Made by a program: the position numbers and the translations under genes | Part shown: positions 1 to 7,403 of the stretch, one piece after another | Layout of the letters: each line of letters opens with the position of its first letter | Position numbering within the stretch: position 1 is the first letter of the stretch | The notes under the pieces: model-generated | Told to the model about the DNA's origin: nothing | The model's input: only the letters and a program-made list of their open reading frames with translations | Databases searched by the model: none | Assembly: GCA_937871985.1 (NCBI GenBank) | Contig: CALMPB010000469.1 | Span: 1-36,354, forward strand | From: an uncultured Burkholderiaceae bacterium | GTDB lineage: Bacteria > Pseudomonadota > Gammaproteobacteria > Burkholderiales > Burkholderiaceae | Length of the DNA: 36,354 nucleotides | Direction: 5' to 3'

Positions 1-752
1 TCCAGCAAATGGCGCATGCCCATGACCGGCGCCTGGATAAGCCCCAGGCCGGCTACGCAGCCGGCCTCATAGGTTTCCGTGTTGTTGACGGTCAAGGCCG
101 CCGGCATGGGCCAGTATCGCGTGCGCTTGCCATCGAACCATTCCCAGCCCAGGGGCTTGGCGCCCAGCATCGGGTCGTACTCGATCAACCAGTGATCGGC
201 CAGGTCTTCCAATGTTCTGGGATAGCCATAGCGCTCGACATAGGCCGGACTGGCGCAATTGACTACCCTTACCGAGCCCAGCGAACGGGCCACCAGCGAC
301 GACTCCTGCAGCCGGCCGATGCGCAGCACGCAGTCGAAGCCCTCTTTCACCAGATCCACATGCCTGTCCGCGCTGCCCAGATCGATTTGCAGCAAAGGAT
401 GTTTTTGCAGAAACTCCGGCAGCCGCGGCACCACCACATTCCGCGCCATTCCCGCCGGCATGTCGACGCGCAGGCGGCCTTGCAAGCCTTCCGCCTTGTT
501 GCGGAACATGGTTCGCAGCTCGTCGACGTCCATCAGCACGTTCTTGCTGCGCTCGTAAAACTGCTGGCCGTCCGGCGTAAGCTGAACCCGACGCGTGGTT
601 CGATGCAAAAGGCGCGTGCCCAGCATGTTCTCCAGTTCTTGCACCGCCGTCGAAACGCTGCCATTGGGCAAGCCCATATGGCGGGCAGCCTGCGTAAAAC
701 TGGAAAGCTCCGCCACCCGCAGGAAGATTCCCATGGCCTGGATTTCATTCAT
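1..752 (-). CDS. LysR-family transcriptional regulator, C-terminus cut by window edge
   Basis: This is the first 250 codons of a LysR-type regulator (family length about 300); the C-terminal end lies beyond base 1. It reads MNEIQAMGIFLRVAELSSFT from an ATG at 752. Residues 1-60 form the winged helix-turn-helix (FTQAARHMGLPNGSVSTAVQ), followed by the RTTRRVQLTPDG wing. From about residue 90 comes the effector-binding domain (LQGRLRVDMPAG, then DCVLRIGRLQESSLVARSLG), typical of the large DsdC/CrgA-like subgroup that often controls a divergent oxidoreductase. A competing ATG at 748 is in another frame and gives no LysR protein. It is divergent from the short-chain dehydrogenase at 872, its likely target. 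The inducer cannot be told from the sequence. Confidence 0.93.
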   Translation of the reverse strand, partial: MNEIQAMGIFLRVAELSSFTQAARHMGLPNGSVSTAVQELENMLGTRLLHRTTRRVQLTPDGQQFYERSKNVLMDVDELRTMFRNKAEGLQGRLRVDMPAGMARNVVVPRLPEFLQKHPLLQIDLGSADRHVDLVKEGFDCVLRIGRLQESSLVARSLGSVRVVNCASPAYVERYGYPRTLEDLADHWLIEYDPMLGAKPLGWEWFDGKRTRYWPMPAALTVNNTETYEAGCVAGLGLIQAPVMGMRHLL

Positions 753-871
753 CGCACCATTCCTGATTATGCTGAAATTATGAAAAGTTTAATCCGATTA
801 CCGGCCTTTATCTCTATTTTCCCAGACAATACACTAGCGTCCATCCACTCCCCCTTTACGAGGAAACACCC
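753..871. promoter_or_regulatory. Divergent promoter region between lysR and the SDR gene
   Basis: These 119 bases separate two divergent starts and are AT-rich compared with the flanks, especially 765-835. They must hold both promoters and, by family habit, the LysR binding site. CATAAT (reverse strand, about 765-770) is a plausible -10 for lysR. The SDR gene is preceded by a good ribosome site (GAGGAA) about 8 bases before its ATG. No single convincing LysR dyad stands out. Confidence 0.4.
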
Positions 872-1633
872 ATGAACACAGGAAAAATAGCGCTCGTCAC
901 CGGCGGCACGCGCGGGCTGGGCTTGAACACCGCCTTGAAGCTGGCGGAAAGCGGCGCCGACATCATTCTTACCTACCGCTCCAATGCGTCCGACGGCGCC
1001 GCCGCCGTGGCCAGGATACAAAAGCTGGGCCGCAAAGCGGTGGCCCTGCCGCTGGACGTGGCCGACAGCCGCAGCTTCGCGGCCTTCGCACAAGAAGTGA
1101 AATCGGCGCTGGCCGCGAACTGGCAGCGCGACACCTTCGACTACCTCGTCAACAACGCCGGCATCGGCATCAATGCCAGCGTGGCGGAGACCACCGAAGA
1201 ACAGTTCGACACCCTGGTGAACATCCACCTGAAGGGCCCGTTCTTCCTCACCCAGAAGCTGCTTGGCCTTATCGCCGACGGCGGGCGCATCGTCAATATA
1301 TCCAGCGGACTCGCCCGCTTCGCCCTGCCCGGGTTCGCGGCCTACGCCGCGGCCAAGGGCGGCGTGGAAGTCCTGACCCGCTATATGGCGAAAGAACTCG
1401 GCCCGCGCGGCATCGCCGTCAATACCGTGGCGCCCGGCGCCATCGAAACGGATTTCGGCGGCGGCGTGGTGCGGGACAACGCCAACATGAACAAAGCCAT
1501 CGCCAGCCAGACCGCCATGGGTCGCGTCGGCCTGCCCGACGACATCGGCGACGCCATCGCGGCACTGCTTACCCCCGGAAACCGCTGGATCACCGCGCAG
1601 CGCATCGAGGTTTCGGGCGGCATGTTTATTTGA
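872..1633 (+). CDS. Short-chain dehydrogenase/reductase (SDR), classical type
   Basis: A 253-residue classical SDR, the usual family length. It has the Rossmann cofactor motif TGGTRGLG (residues 10-17), the structural NNAG (94-97), Ser144/145, and the catalytic pair Tyr158-x3-Lys162 (YAAAK). The PG motif after beta-6 (VAPGAIETDF) and the C-terminal GGM are also present. An Arg in the glycine motif (TGGTRGLG) and TYRSN after beta-2 suggest NADP(H) preference; this is an inference. The start is fixed by GAGGAA just upstream. The gene is transcribed away from the LysR gene at 752 and is probably its regulon. The substrate is unknown; 3-oxoacyl-ACP reductase-like proteins share these motifs, so annotation as FabG should be avoided. 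Confidence 0.92.
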   Translation: MNTGKIALVTGGTRGLGLNTALKLAESGADIILTYRSNASDGAAAVARIQKLGRKAVALPLDVADSRSFAAFAQEVKSALAANWQRDTFDYLVNNAGIGINASVAETTEEQFDTLVNIHLKGPFFLTQKLLGLIADGGRIVNISSGLARFALPGFAAYAAAKGGVEVLTRYMAKELGPRGIAVNTVAPGAIETDFGGGVVRDNANMNKAIASQTAMGRVGLPDDIGDAIAALLTPGNRWITAQRIEVSGGMFI

Positions 1634-1640
1634 GGGAGCC

Positions 1641-1669
1641 TTGCAATACCGCCCCACCCTTTCAATAAC
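1641..1669 (+). promoter_or_regulatory. Candidate sigma-70-type promoter for osmC
   Basis: TTGCAA (1641-1646) and AATAAC (1664-1669) are separated by 17 bases and lie about 85 bases before the osmC ATG. Each hexamer matches the consensus at four of six positions. This is only a pattern match. Confidence 0.28.
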
Positions 1670-1754
1670 ATGGCTATGCTCCCCATCCACCCAGGAACAG
1701 TGGTATGAATAGTTCTTCGACCCAACAACACAGTTTCACAGTCAAGGAGCAGCC

Positions 1755-2180
1755 ATGAGCAAGAAAGCATCGGCGGTATGGAAAGGCGGGATCAAGGATG
1801 GCGGCGGCACGATCTCTACGGAAACAGGCGTGTTGAACAATGCGCCGTACGGGTTCAAGTCGCGGTTCGAGGACGGCAAGGGAACCAATCCCGAGGAACT
1901 GATCGCGGCCGCGCATGCGGGCTGCTTTTCGATGGCTCTTTCATTGATGCTGGGCAATGCCGGCTTCACACCCGACAAGATCGATACGCAGGCAGCGGTC
2001 ACCCTGGTCTCGAATGCCGGCGGCTTCGAAATCACGGAAAGCCATCTGACCGTGACGGCCAGGATTCCCGGCATCGACAACGCCAAGTTCCAGGAGATCG
2101 CCGGGCAGGCCAAGGCCGGCTGCCCGGTCTCCAAGGTGCTGAATGCCAAGATCAGCATGGATGCCAAGCTGGAATCCTGA
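1755..2180 (+). CDS. osmC: OsmC peroxiredoxin (organic hydroperoxide/stress protein)
   Basis: A 141-residue protein very close to E. coli OsmC in length and sequence style (STETGVLN, GTNPEELI, AAHAGCFSMALSLMLG). It is a cytoplasmic thiol peroxidase of the OsmC/Ohr superfamily that reduces organic hydroperoxides. The peroxidatic Cys57 (HAGCFS) and resolving Cys123 (KAGCPVSK) are both present, with the Arg37 and Glu47/48 region that tunes the active site. The OsmC rather than the Ohr subfamily is indicated by GVLNNAPYGF and PVSKVLNAKI. AAGGAG lies about 7 bases before the ATG. A strong hairpin follows, so it is probably a single-gene unit. Confidence 0.95.
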   Translation: MSKKASAVWKGGIKDGGGTISTETGVLNNAPYGFKSRFEDGKGTNPEELIAAAHAGCFSMALSLMLGNAGFTPDKIDTQAAVTLVSNAGGFEITESHLTVTARIPGIDNAKFQEIAGQAKAGCPVSKVLNAKISMDAKLES

Positions 2181-2210
2181 TCTCGGGGTTGCCCGACTCC
2201 GGAAAAAAGT

Positions 2211-2244
2211 CGCCGCGCATTGCTTTCGAAAGCAATGCGCGGCG
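2211..2244. terminator. Perfect 34-bp palindromic hairpin, bidirectional terminator
   Basis: Two 17-base arms with no spacer (left arm starts CGCCGCGCATTG, right arm ends CAATGCGCGGCG) form a perfect dyad centred at 2227/2228. It is flanked by an A-run on the left (GGAAAAAAG) and GTTTCATTT on the right. It lies 31 bases after the osmC stop and about 50 before alkB. Intrinsic termination of osmC is the simplest reading; the A-run would serve opposing transcripts. Confidence 0.75.
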
Positions 2245-2293
2245 GTTTCATTTGCCTGCGCCATATCACGGCGGCGCAAGGTATAGTTGATTC

Positions 2294-2944
2294 ATGAACC
2301 TGGATCTCTTTCCTTGCGAAGGCCCCGCCGCCCATAGCGAAGCCATCGGGCCTTGCGCCTATGTGCTGCGTGGCTTTGCGCTGCCGGACGCGGAAGCGCT
2401 GGTCGCCGCCATCGGCGAGCTGGAGCGCCACGCGCCGTTTCGGCATATGACGACGCCTGGCGGCTTTGCCATGTCGGCAGCCCTGACCAATTGCGGCCGG
2501 CTGGGCTGGACGACCGACAGGCGCGGCTATCGCTACACCACCGACGACCCCGATACGGGGCTGCCCTGGCCCGCGATGCCGGAAATATTTACCCGCCTCG
2601 CGCACGAGGCGGCGGCGCGGGCGGGATTTGCGGATTTCACGCCCGATGCCTGCCTGCTCAACCGCTATGAGCCCGGCGCGCGCATGTCCCTGCATCAGGA
2701 CAAGAACGAACGCGATTTCACCGCGCCCATTGTTTCGGTGTCGCTGGGCATGTCAGTCGTCTTCCTGTTCGGCGGCCACGCCCGCGGCGACAAGGCGGCC
2801 CGCATCCCGCTGCTGCACGGCGACGTGGTGGTCTGGGGCGGCGAAGACCGCCTGCGCTATCACGGCGTGCTGCCGCTCAAGGACGCGCCGCATCCGCTGC
2901 TGGGCAGCCGGCGCATCAATTTCACGTTCCGCAAAGCGGGCTGA
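2294..2944 (+). CDS. alkB: AlkB, Fe(II)/2-oxoglutarate-dependent DNA/RNA demethylase
   Basis: A 216-residue protein matching the E. coli AlkB length (216). It repairs 1-methyladenine and 3-methylcytosine in DNA and RNA by oxidative demethylation in the cytoplasm. The iron ligands His134-x-Asp136 (SLHQDKNE) and His190 (RYHG) are present. So are the 2-oxoglutarate-binding Arg207 and Arg213 in RINFTFR, and the signature APIVSVSLG plus GDVVVWGG. NRYEPGARMSLHQDKNE is nearly identical in plan to the E. coli active-site loop. It appears monocistronic and is not next to ada here. The start ATG at 2294 gives a full-length N-terminus. Confidence 0.97.
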   Translation: MNLDLFPCEGPAAHSEAIGPCAYVLRGFALPDAEALVAAIGELERHAPFRHMTTPGGFAMSAALTNCGRLGWTTDRRGYRYTTDDPDTGLPWPAMPEIFTRLAHEAAARAGFADFTPDACLLNRYEPGARMSLHQDKNERDFTAPIVSVSLGMSVVFLFGGHARGDKAARIPLLHGDVVVWGGEDRLRYHGVLPLKDAPHPLLGSRRINFTFRKAG

Positions 2945-2967
2945 GCTCAGAGGATGAGACCAACGCA

Positions 2968-2996
2968 TTGCCCAAGTCCCAATTTGGGATTAACAT
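2968..2996 (+). promoter_or_regulatory. higBA promoter with palindrome in the spacer
   Basis: TTGCCC (2968-2973) and TAACAT (2991-2996) are 17 bases apart. The spacer contains a perfect dyad TCCCAA-T-TTGGGA (2977-2989), a good candidate operator for the HigA antitoxin. Transcription would be expected to start near 3003, almost on the higB ATG at 3004, so the mRNA may be leaderless. No ribosome site is seen before that ATG, which agrees. Confidence 0.5.
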
Positions 2997-3003
2997 ATAC
3001 CCT

Positions 3004-3306
3004 ATGCGAATCATAGCGATCAGCGTACTACGTCAATTCTGGGAAAAGCATCCTGACTCAGAACAGTCCATCAAAGCTTGGGTAGACGAAGCTCGTAAAG
3101 CTCAATGGGCCCAACCCTCCGAGATCAAGGCGCTTTACCGTAGCGCCAGCATTCTAAAAAACCGACGTGTCGTGTTCAATATCAAAGGCAATGACTACCG
3201 TCTAGTAGCGGCTGTGGCATTCAAATTGAGTGTTGTCTATGTGAAATTCATCGGCACCCATGCCCAATACGACAAAATCGACGCCGAAACAGTGGAAATG
3301 GAGTAA
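3004..3306 (+). CDS. higB: HigB-family mRNA interferase toxin
   Basis: A 100-residue toxin of the HigB family (RelE/ParE-like fold), expected to cleave mRNA on the ribosome. Recognisable family blocks are LRQFWEKHPDSEQ, IKALYRSASILKNRRVVFNI, GNDYRLVAAV and VYVKFIGTHAQYDKID. The start was placed at ATG 3004 because known HigB proteins begin at MRII/MRVI; a TTG 36 bases upstream in frame would add residues unlike the family. It is followed after 2 bases by the antitoxin higA, the reversed toxin-first order usual for hig. Base composition is visibly lower in GC than the neighbours, suggesting horizontal acquisition. Confidence 0.93.
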   Translation: MRIIAISVLRQFWEKHPDSEQSIKAWVDEARKAQWAQPSEIKALYRSASILKNRRVVFNIKGNDYRLVAAVAFKLSVVYVKFIGTHAQYDKIDAETVEME

Positions 3307-3308
3307 AC

Positions 3309-3689
3309 ATGGAAATCCGCCCCATACATACCCAAGCCGATTACAAATCGGCTCTCAAGGAAATTTCCCGGCTCATGGAGTCGGACCCCGACATAGGTAC
3401 CCCCGATGGAGATCGCCTGGATATTCTGGCTACACTGGTGCAAGCCTACGAAGCCAAGCACTATCCAATAGATCTGCCCGACCCGATAGAAGCCATCAAG
3501 TTCCGGATGGAGCAAGCTGACCTGACCCCTAAGGATCTAGAACCAATGATCGGTCGCATGAATCGAGTCTATGAAATACTGAATCGCAAACGGTCGCTGA
3601 CTCTTCCCATGATCCGAAAGCTACACCAAGAACTTGGTATCCCCGCGGAAAGTTTGATCCAACCTTCGAAATACGCCTCAGCAGCCTGA
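3309..3689 (+). CDS. higA: HigA-family antitoxin with XRE helix-turn-helix
   Basis: A 126-residue antitoxin, partner of HigB. The N-terminal half (IRPIHTQADYKSALKEISRLM, then DRLDILATLVQAYEAKHYPI) is the toxin-binding part. The C-terminal half (IEAIKFRMEQADLTPKDLEPMIGRMNRVYEILNRKRSLTLPMIRKL) is the helix-turn-helix that should bind the dyad upstream of higB. ATG follows the higB stop by 2 bases, so translation is probably coupled. The gene shares the low GC of higB and ends only 3 bases before the convergent LysR stop. The pair looks like a compact insertion between alkB and the aromatic cluster. Confidence 0.93.
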   Translation: MEIRPIHTQADYKSALKEISRLMESDPDIGTPDGDRLDILATLVQAYEAKHYPIDLPDPIEAIKFRMEQADLTPKDLEPMIGRMNRVYEILNRKRSLTLPMIRKLHQELGIPAESLIQPSKYASAA

Positions 3690-3692
3690 CTC

Positions 3693-4583
3693 TCAATCCT
3701 CCGCCGAAAACTGCCTGACCTGGGTCAGGAACGCCTGGAGTATGGGCGAGGTGTCGTGGCGGCGGTACATGCAGCACAGCTCGATGTCGCGCAGGGCCCG
3801 GGATTTCAGCGGCTTGTAGACGAGGTTGGGCAGGCGCAGCGTTTCGGCCGACTGGGTGGTAATGCAGACGCCGAAGTTGCTGGCCACCAGGGCGAGGCAG
3901 GTGACGATGTCCTCGCTGTCCTGCTCGACGCGGAACCGCACGCCCTCGGCGCGAAAGGCGGCGGCGATTTCCTGGCCCAGTCCGTACAAGGGCGCGTTGG
4001 GGTAGACCACCATGGGCTCGTCGTCCAGATCCTGCAGGGAAACCGAGTCCTGGGCGCAAAGCCGATGGCCTTTGTACAGCGCCACCAGAAAGGGCTCGCG
4101 CAGCACGACCTCGACGGCCAGGTCTTCTTCGTCCGGCACCAGGCGGTTGAAGCCGATGGAAATGCGCCGCTCGCGCAGGGCCACGATCTGCTGGGCCTTG
4201 GTCATGTTGTACAGGCCGATCTTGACCTTGGGACTGCGCTTGTGAAAGCCGCCCAGGATGCGAGGGATGGCATTGAGGACGCCCGAGCTGAAGAAGCCCA
4301 CGTCGAGCCGCCCGATAAAGCCTTCCTGCGCCAGTTGGGCCCTTTCCTCGGCCCGCTGGGTCAAGGCCAGGATATTGGGAACTTCCTCCAGCAGCGCCCG
4401 GCCCGACTCGGTCAGTTCGGCGCCCTTGGGCGTGCGAACGAAAAGCGGCACGCCCAGCTCGTCCTCGAGCGCCTTGATGTGGCGGGTCAGCGGCGGCTGG
4501 GTAATGTGCAGTTTTTCCGCGGCCCGGCCGAAATTCAATTCCTGCGCCAGCATCAGGAAATAGCGCATCTGCTTGATGTCCAT
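3693..4583 (-). CDS. LysR-family regulator, BenM/CatM/CatR-like
   Basis: A 296-residue LysR regulator. Residues 1-60 form the winged helix-turn-helix (MDIKQMRYFLMLAQELNFGRAA; LHITQPPLTRHIKALEDELG). The effector domain follows (GRLDVGFFSSGVLNAIPRIL, KIGLYNMTKAQQIVALRERRISIGFNRL). These blocks are typical of the CatM/BenM/ClcR group that activates aromatic ring-cleavage operons. The start at ATG 4583 has GAGGGA just upstream; a TTG six codons earlier is possible but less likely. It is divergent from the dioxygenase gene, and the intergenic region carries an ATAC-N7-GTAT dyad, the known recognition pattern of BenM and CatM. Expected role: inducer-dependent activator of the downstream catabolic operon, with a muconate-like ring-cleavage product as probable effector. 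Confidence 0.94.
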   Translation of the reverse strand: MDIKQMRYFLMLAQELNFGRAAEKLHITQPPLTRHIKALEDELGVPLFVRTPKGAELTESGRALLEEVPNILALTQRAEERAQLAQEGFIGRLDVGFFSSGVLNAIPRILGGFHKRSPKVKIGLYNMTKAQQIVALRERRISIGFNRLVPDEEDLAVEVVLREPFLVALYKGHRLCAQDSVSLQDLDDEPMVVYPNAPLYGLGQEIAAAFRAEGVRFRVEQDSEDIVTCLALVASNFGVCITTQSAETLRLPNLVYKPLKSRALRDIELCCMYRRHDTSPILQAFLTQVRQFSAED

Positions 4584-4618
4584 GCGTCCCTCGACTCCCA
4601 AAAAGTATCGCTTAGATA

Positions 4619-4654
4619 ATACCGATTCGGTATCGAGTTATCAAAATTCAGTAT
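4619..4654. promoter_or_regulatory. Tandem LysR binding sites of BenM/CatM type
   Basis: Site 1 (4619-4633) is ATACCGA-T-TCGGTAT, a perfect dyad that contains the ATAC-N7-GTAT pattern known for BenM and CatM and the general T-N11-A rule. Site 2 (4640-4654) is the half-matching ATCA-N7-GTAT. The two centres are 21 bases apart, two helical turns, as expected for tetramer binding at an activated promoter. They lie between the LysR start (4583) and the dioxygenase start (4787). Confidence 0.65.
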
Positions 4655-4786
4655 TGGACGACATAGCTTTGCCGGTGCCATCATAGATGACGCGGTGTAG
4701 CTCCCTTCCCTCCAGCCGGCGTCCGCCAAGGCGCGAAGCAACGGAATCACCAACCGCACACCATATAGACACGCGAAGAGGCAGTC

Positions 4787-5737
4787 ATGATCATTACCCG
4801 CCAACAAGACGTCACCGAAGCCGTGCTCGGCGAACTCAAACGCGCGCCCGACGAACGCTTCCGCGAAATCATGTCGGCGGCGGTGCGCCACCTGCACGAC
4901 TTCGCCCGCGAAGTGAATCTCACCGAGGCGGAATTCCACAAGGCGTGCACCTATATTGCCAAGCTGGGCCAGATGACCACCGACTCGCACAACGAAGTCG
5001 TGCTGGCCGCGGGCTCGCTGGGTCTTTCCTCGCTGGTCTGTCTGCTGAACAACGGCGACAACGGGCAAACCGACACCACCGCCAACCTCATGGGGCCGTT
5101 CTGGCGCCTGGATTCGCCCCGCGTCCAGAACGGCGAATCCATCGTGCGCGGGCCGACTCCGGGGGAACCCATTTTCGTGCAGGCCTGGGTTCATGACCGC
5201 GAAGGCCGGCCCGTGGCCGACGCGGAAGTCGACGTCTGGCACACCTCGGCCGAAGGGTTTTATGAAAACCAGGATCCGGGGCAGGCCAATATGAATCTGC
5301 GCGGCAAGTTCACCACCGACGAAAACGGCCATATTGCGTTCCGCAGCGTCAAGCCCGCGGGTTACCCCATTCCCATCGGCGGTCCCGTCGGCGAGCTGCT
5401 GCGCGCGCAGGGACGGCACAATATGCGCCCGGCCCACATCCACTTCATGATCTACAAGCCGGGCTACAAAACGCAGTTCTCGCAGGTGTATTCCAGCGAC
5501 GACCCCAACCTGGACACCGACGTGCAGTTCGGCGTCACCCGCGCCCTGGTGGGCGAATACGTGCTGCACGAGAACCAGCCCGCGCCCTACGGCGACGTAC
5601 AGGGGCCGTGGTATTCGTTGGACTACCACTTCACCATCGAGCCCGGCCAGGCCACCCTGCCCAAGCCGCCCATCACCGGCAAGGCCGAAGGCCCGCGTCC
5701 GCAACTCCAGATCCTCAAGCGCACGGAACCGGCCTGA
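4787..5737 (+). CDS. Intradiol ring-cleavage dioxygenase, hydroxyquinol 1,2-dioxygenase-like
   Basis: A 316-residue Fe(III) intradiol dioxygenase. Residues 15-95 form the helical N-terminal dimerisation domain of the catechol/hydroxyquinol branch. The catalytic domain carries the ligands Tyr159 (SAEGFYENQD), Tyr193 (PAGYPIP), His217 and His219 (RPAHIHF). WHTSAEGFYENQD and NLMGPFW resemble hydroxyquinol rather than catechol enzymes. It opens a vicinal-diol ring between the two hydroxyls with O2. Odd context: no maleylacetate reductase or muconate cycloisomerase follows, but the lower meta-cleavage pathway does. A substrate giving 2-hydroxymuconate (pyrogallol) would fit; this is an inference. 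AGAGG precedes the ATG. It is the first gene of an operon divergent from the LysR gene. Confidence 0.93.
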   Translation: MIITRQQDVTEAVLGELKRAPDERFREIMSAAVRHLHDFAREVNLTEAEFHKACTYIAKLGQMTTDSHNEVVLAAGSLGLSSLVCLLNNGDNGQTDTTANLMGPFWRLDSPRVQNGESIVRGPTPGEPIFVQAWVHDREGRPVADAEVDVWHTSAEGFYENQDPGQANMNLRGKFTTDENGHIAFRSVKPAGYPIPIGGPVGELLRAQGRHNMRPAHIHFMIYKPGYKTQFSQVYSSDDPNLDTDVQFGVTRALVGEYVLHENQPAPYGDVQGPWYSLDYHFTIEPGQATLPKPPITGKAEGPRPQLQILKRTEPA

Positions 5738-5782
5738 AGGCCCCAAACCCGCAGCTCGTCACGGCTTACAAGGAAACCATGC

Positions 5783-6592
5783 ATGAATCACGATGAAATC
5801 GAAGCGGCGGCGGCCGCGCTGCGCGAAGCGGCGCGCACGCGGCAATGCATCGCGCCGCTGCGCACCACCTACCCGCAATTGACCATCGACTCGGCCTACG
5901 CCATCCAGGCTCTCAACACGCAGCAGCGCCTCAAGGAAGAAGGTCGGCGCATCGTCGGCCGCAAGATCGGCCTGACCTCGCTGGCCGTCCAGAAGCAACT
6001 GGGCGTGGATCAGCCCGATTTCGGCGTGCTGTTCGACGACATGGGCTACGGCGACCGCGAACCCATTCCCGCCTCGGCGCTGCTGCAGCCCAAGGTCGAA
6101 GCGGAAATCGCCTTCGTCATGGGCGCCGACCTGAACGTCGCCAATCCCGGCCAGCTCGACGTGCTCAACGCCATCGACTATGCCCTGCCCGCCATTGAAA
6201 TCGTGGGCAGCCGTATCGCCAACTGGGACATCCGCATCACCGACACCATTGCCGACAATGCGTCTTCAGGCGCCTTCGTGCTGGGCGGCACGCCGCGCAA
6301 GTTGTCGGAGTTCGACCTGCGCTTGTGCGGCATGGTCATGGAACATAACGGCGAGCCCGTATCGGTGGGCGCCGGCGCGGCCTGCCTGGGCCATCCGCTG
6401 AATGCGGTCGTATGGCTGGCCCGCACCCTTGCCAGGCTCGATACACCCTTGCGCAAGGGCGACCTGGTGCTGTCGGGCGCCCTGGGGCCCATGGCGGCTG
6501 TCAAGCCTGGCGACGTCTTCGAGGCCCGCATCAATGGGCTGGGCTCGGTCGCGGCTGTTTTTGAACACGATACCAACGAGGCGCAACCATGA
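5783..6592 (+). CDS. dmpE: 2-oxopent-4-enoate (2-hydroxypentadienoate) hydratase
   Basis: A 269-residue member of the DmpE/MhpD/XylJ hydratase family (fumarylacetoacetase-like fold, Mg or Mn dependent). It adds water to 2-hydroxypenta-2,4-dienoate to give 4-hydroxy-2-oxovalerate. Family blocks are [29 protein letters not shown] (about residues 59-88), the metal-binding acidic stretch [13 protein letters not shown] (about 102-114) and [14 protein letters not shown]. It differs from its paralogue next door by the LTSLAVQKQ...QPDFG signature that marks hydratases rather than decarboxylases. It overlaps the next gene by 4 bases (ATGA), showing translational coupling. AAGGAA lies upstream of the start. 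Confidence 0.92.
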   Translation: MNHDEIEAAAAALREAARTRQCIAPLRTTYPQLTIDSAYAIQALNTQQRLKEEGRRIVGRKIGLTSLAVQKQLGVDQPDFGVLFDDMGYGDREPIPASALLQPKVEAEIAFVMGADLNVANPGQLDVLNAIDYALPAIEIVGSRIANWDIRITDTIADNASSGAFVLGGTPRKLSEFDLRLCGMVMEHNGEPVSVGAGAACLGHPLNAVVWLARTLARLDTPLRKGDLVLSGALGPMAAVKPGDVFEARINGLGSVAAVFEHDTNEAQP

Positions 6593-7356
6593 AGGCCCTG
6601 AACGACTACGCCGTCCTGCTCGACGATGCCGCGCACCATGCCCGGGAAGTTGCCCAGTTCGACACCGAAAGCCGGCTGTCGCTGGATGACGCCTACGCCA
6701 TCCAGGCCGCCTCGATCCAGCGGCGCCTGGCGCGGGGCGAACGCCGCGTCGGCGTCAAGATGGGCTTCACCAGCCGCGCCAAGATGCTGCAGATGGGGCT
6801 TTCCGACGTTATCTGGGGCCGGCTGACCGACGCCATGCAAATCGAGGAAGGCACGTCCATCGACCTGTCGCGCTACGTCCATCCGCGCGCCGAGCCCGAG
6901 CTGGCGTTCTTCCTGAAAAAGCCGCTAGCTGGCAAGGTAACCGGCCCCGAGGCGCTGGCCGCCGTCGAGGCCATCGCCCCCGCGCTGGAAATCATCGACT
7001 CGCGCTACAAGGATTTCAAGTTCACCCTGCCCGAAGTCATTGCCGACAACGCCTCGTCCAGCAGCTTCGTCATCGGCGCCTGGCGCGATCCGGCCATCGA
7101 CTTCGGCAATCTGGGGCTTACCCTGAACATCGACGGACGCGCCGTCCAGGTCGGTTCCACCGCCGCCCTGTTGGGCCATCCCCTGCGCTCGCTCATCGCC
7201 GCGGCACGCGTGGCGGCGCAGGCGGGCGAGCCGCTGCAGGCCGGCTGGATCGTCATGGCCGGTGGAGCCACCCCCGCCGAATGGATCAAGCCGGGGCAAT
7301 ACATCTCCATCGACATGGAGCAACTGGGCCGGGCGGGTTTCCACACCCTGGACTGA
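6589..7356 (+). CDS. dmpH: 4-oxalocrotonate (2-oxo-3-hexenedioate) decarboxylase
   Basis: A 255-residue paralogue of the hydratase, of the DmpH/XylI type. It decarboxylates 2-oxohex-3-enedioate (4-oxalocrotonate) to 2-hydroxypentadienoate, and in characterised systems it forms a complex with the DmpE-type hydratase. The decarboxylase signature is [29 protein letters not shown] (about residues 54-83), with the metal site [12 protein letters not shown] and [13 protein letters not shown]. It overlaps dmpE by 4 bases. This gene argues that the upstream dioxygenase product is 2-hydroxymuconate. The tautomerase normally needed before it (DmpI) is not present in the window. Confidence 0.92.
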   Translation: MKALNDYAVLLDDAAHHAREVAQFDTESRLSLDDAYAIQAASIQRRLARGERRVGVKMGFTSRAKMLQMGLSDVIWGRLTDAMQIEEGTSIDLSRYVHPRAEPELAFFLKKPLAGKVTGPEALAAVEAIAPALEIIDSRYKDFKFTLPEVIADNASSSSFVIGAWRDPAIDFGNLGLTLNIDGRAVQVGSTAALLGHPLRSLIAAARVAAQAGEPLQAGWIVMAGGATPAEWIKPGQYISIDMEQLGRAGFHTLD

Positions 7357-7403
7357 ACAGCCCGCGCACACGGAATCACCGCGACCCAATTCTGGAGCAT
7401 TCA

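Noticed and set aside
4787..5737. Reading the dioxygenase as a normal hydroxyquinol pathway gene.
   Set aside because: No maleylacetate reductase, hydroxyquinol-forming monooxygenase or muconate cycloisomerase is in the window, while the complete lower meta pathway is fused to it.
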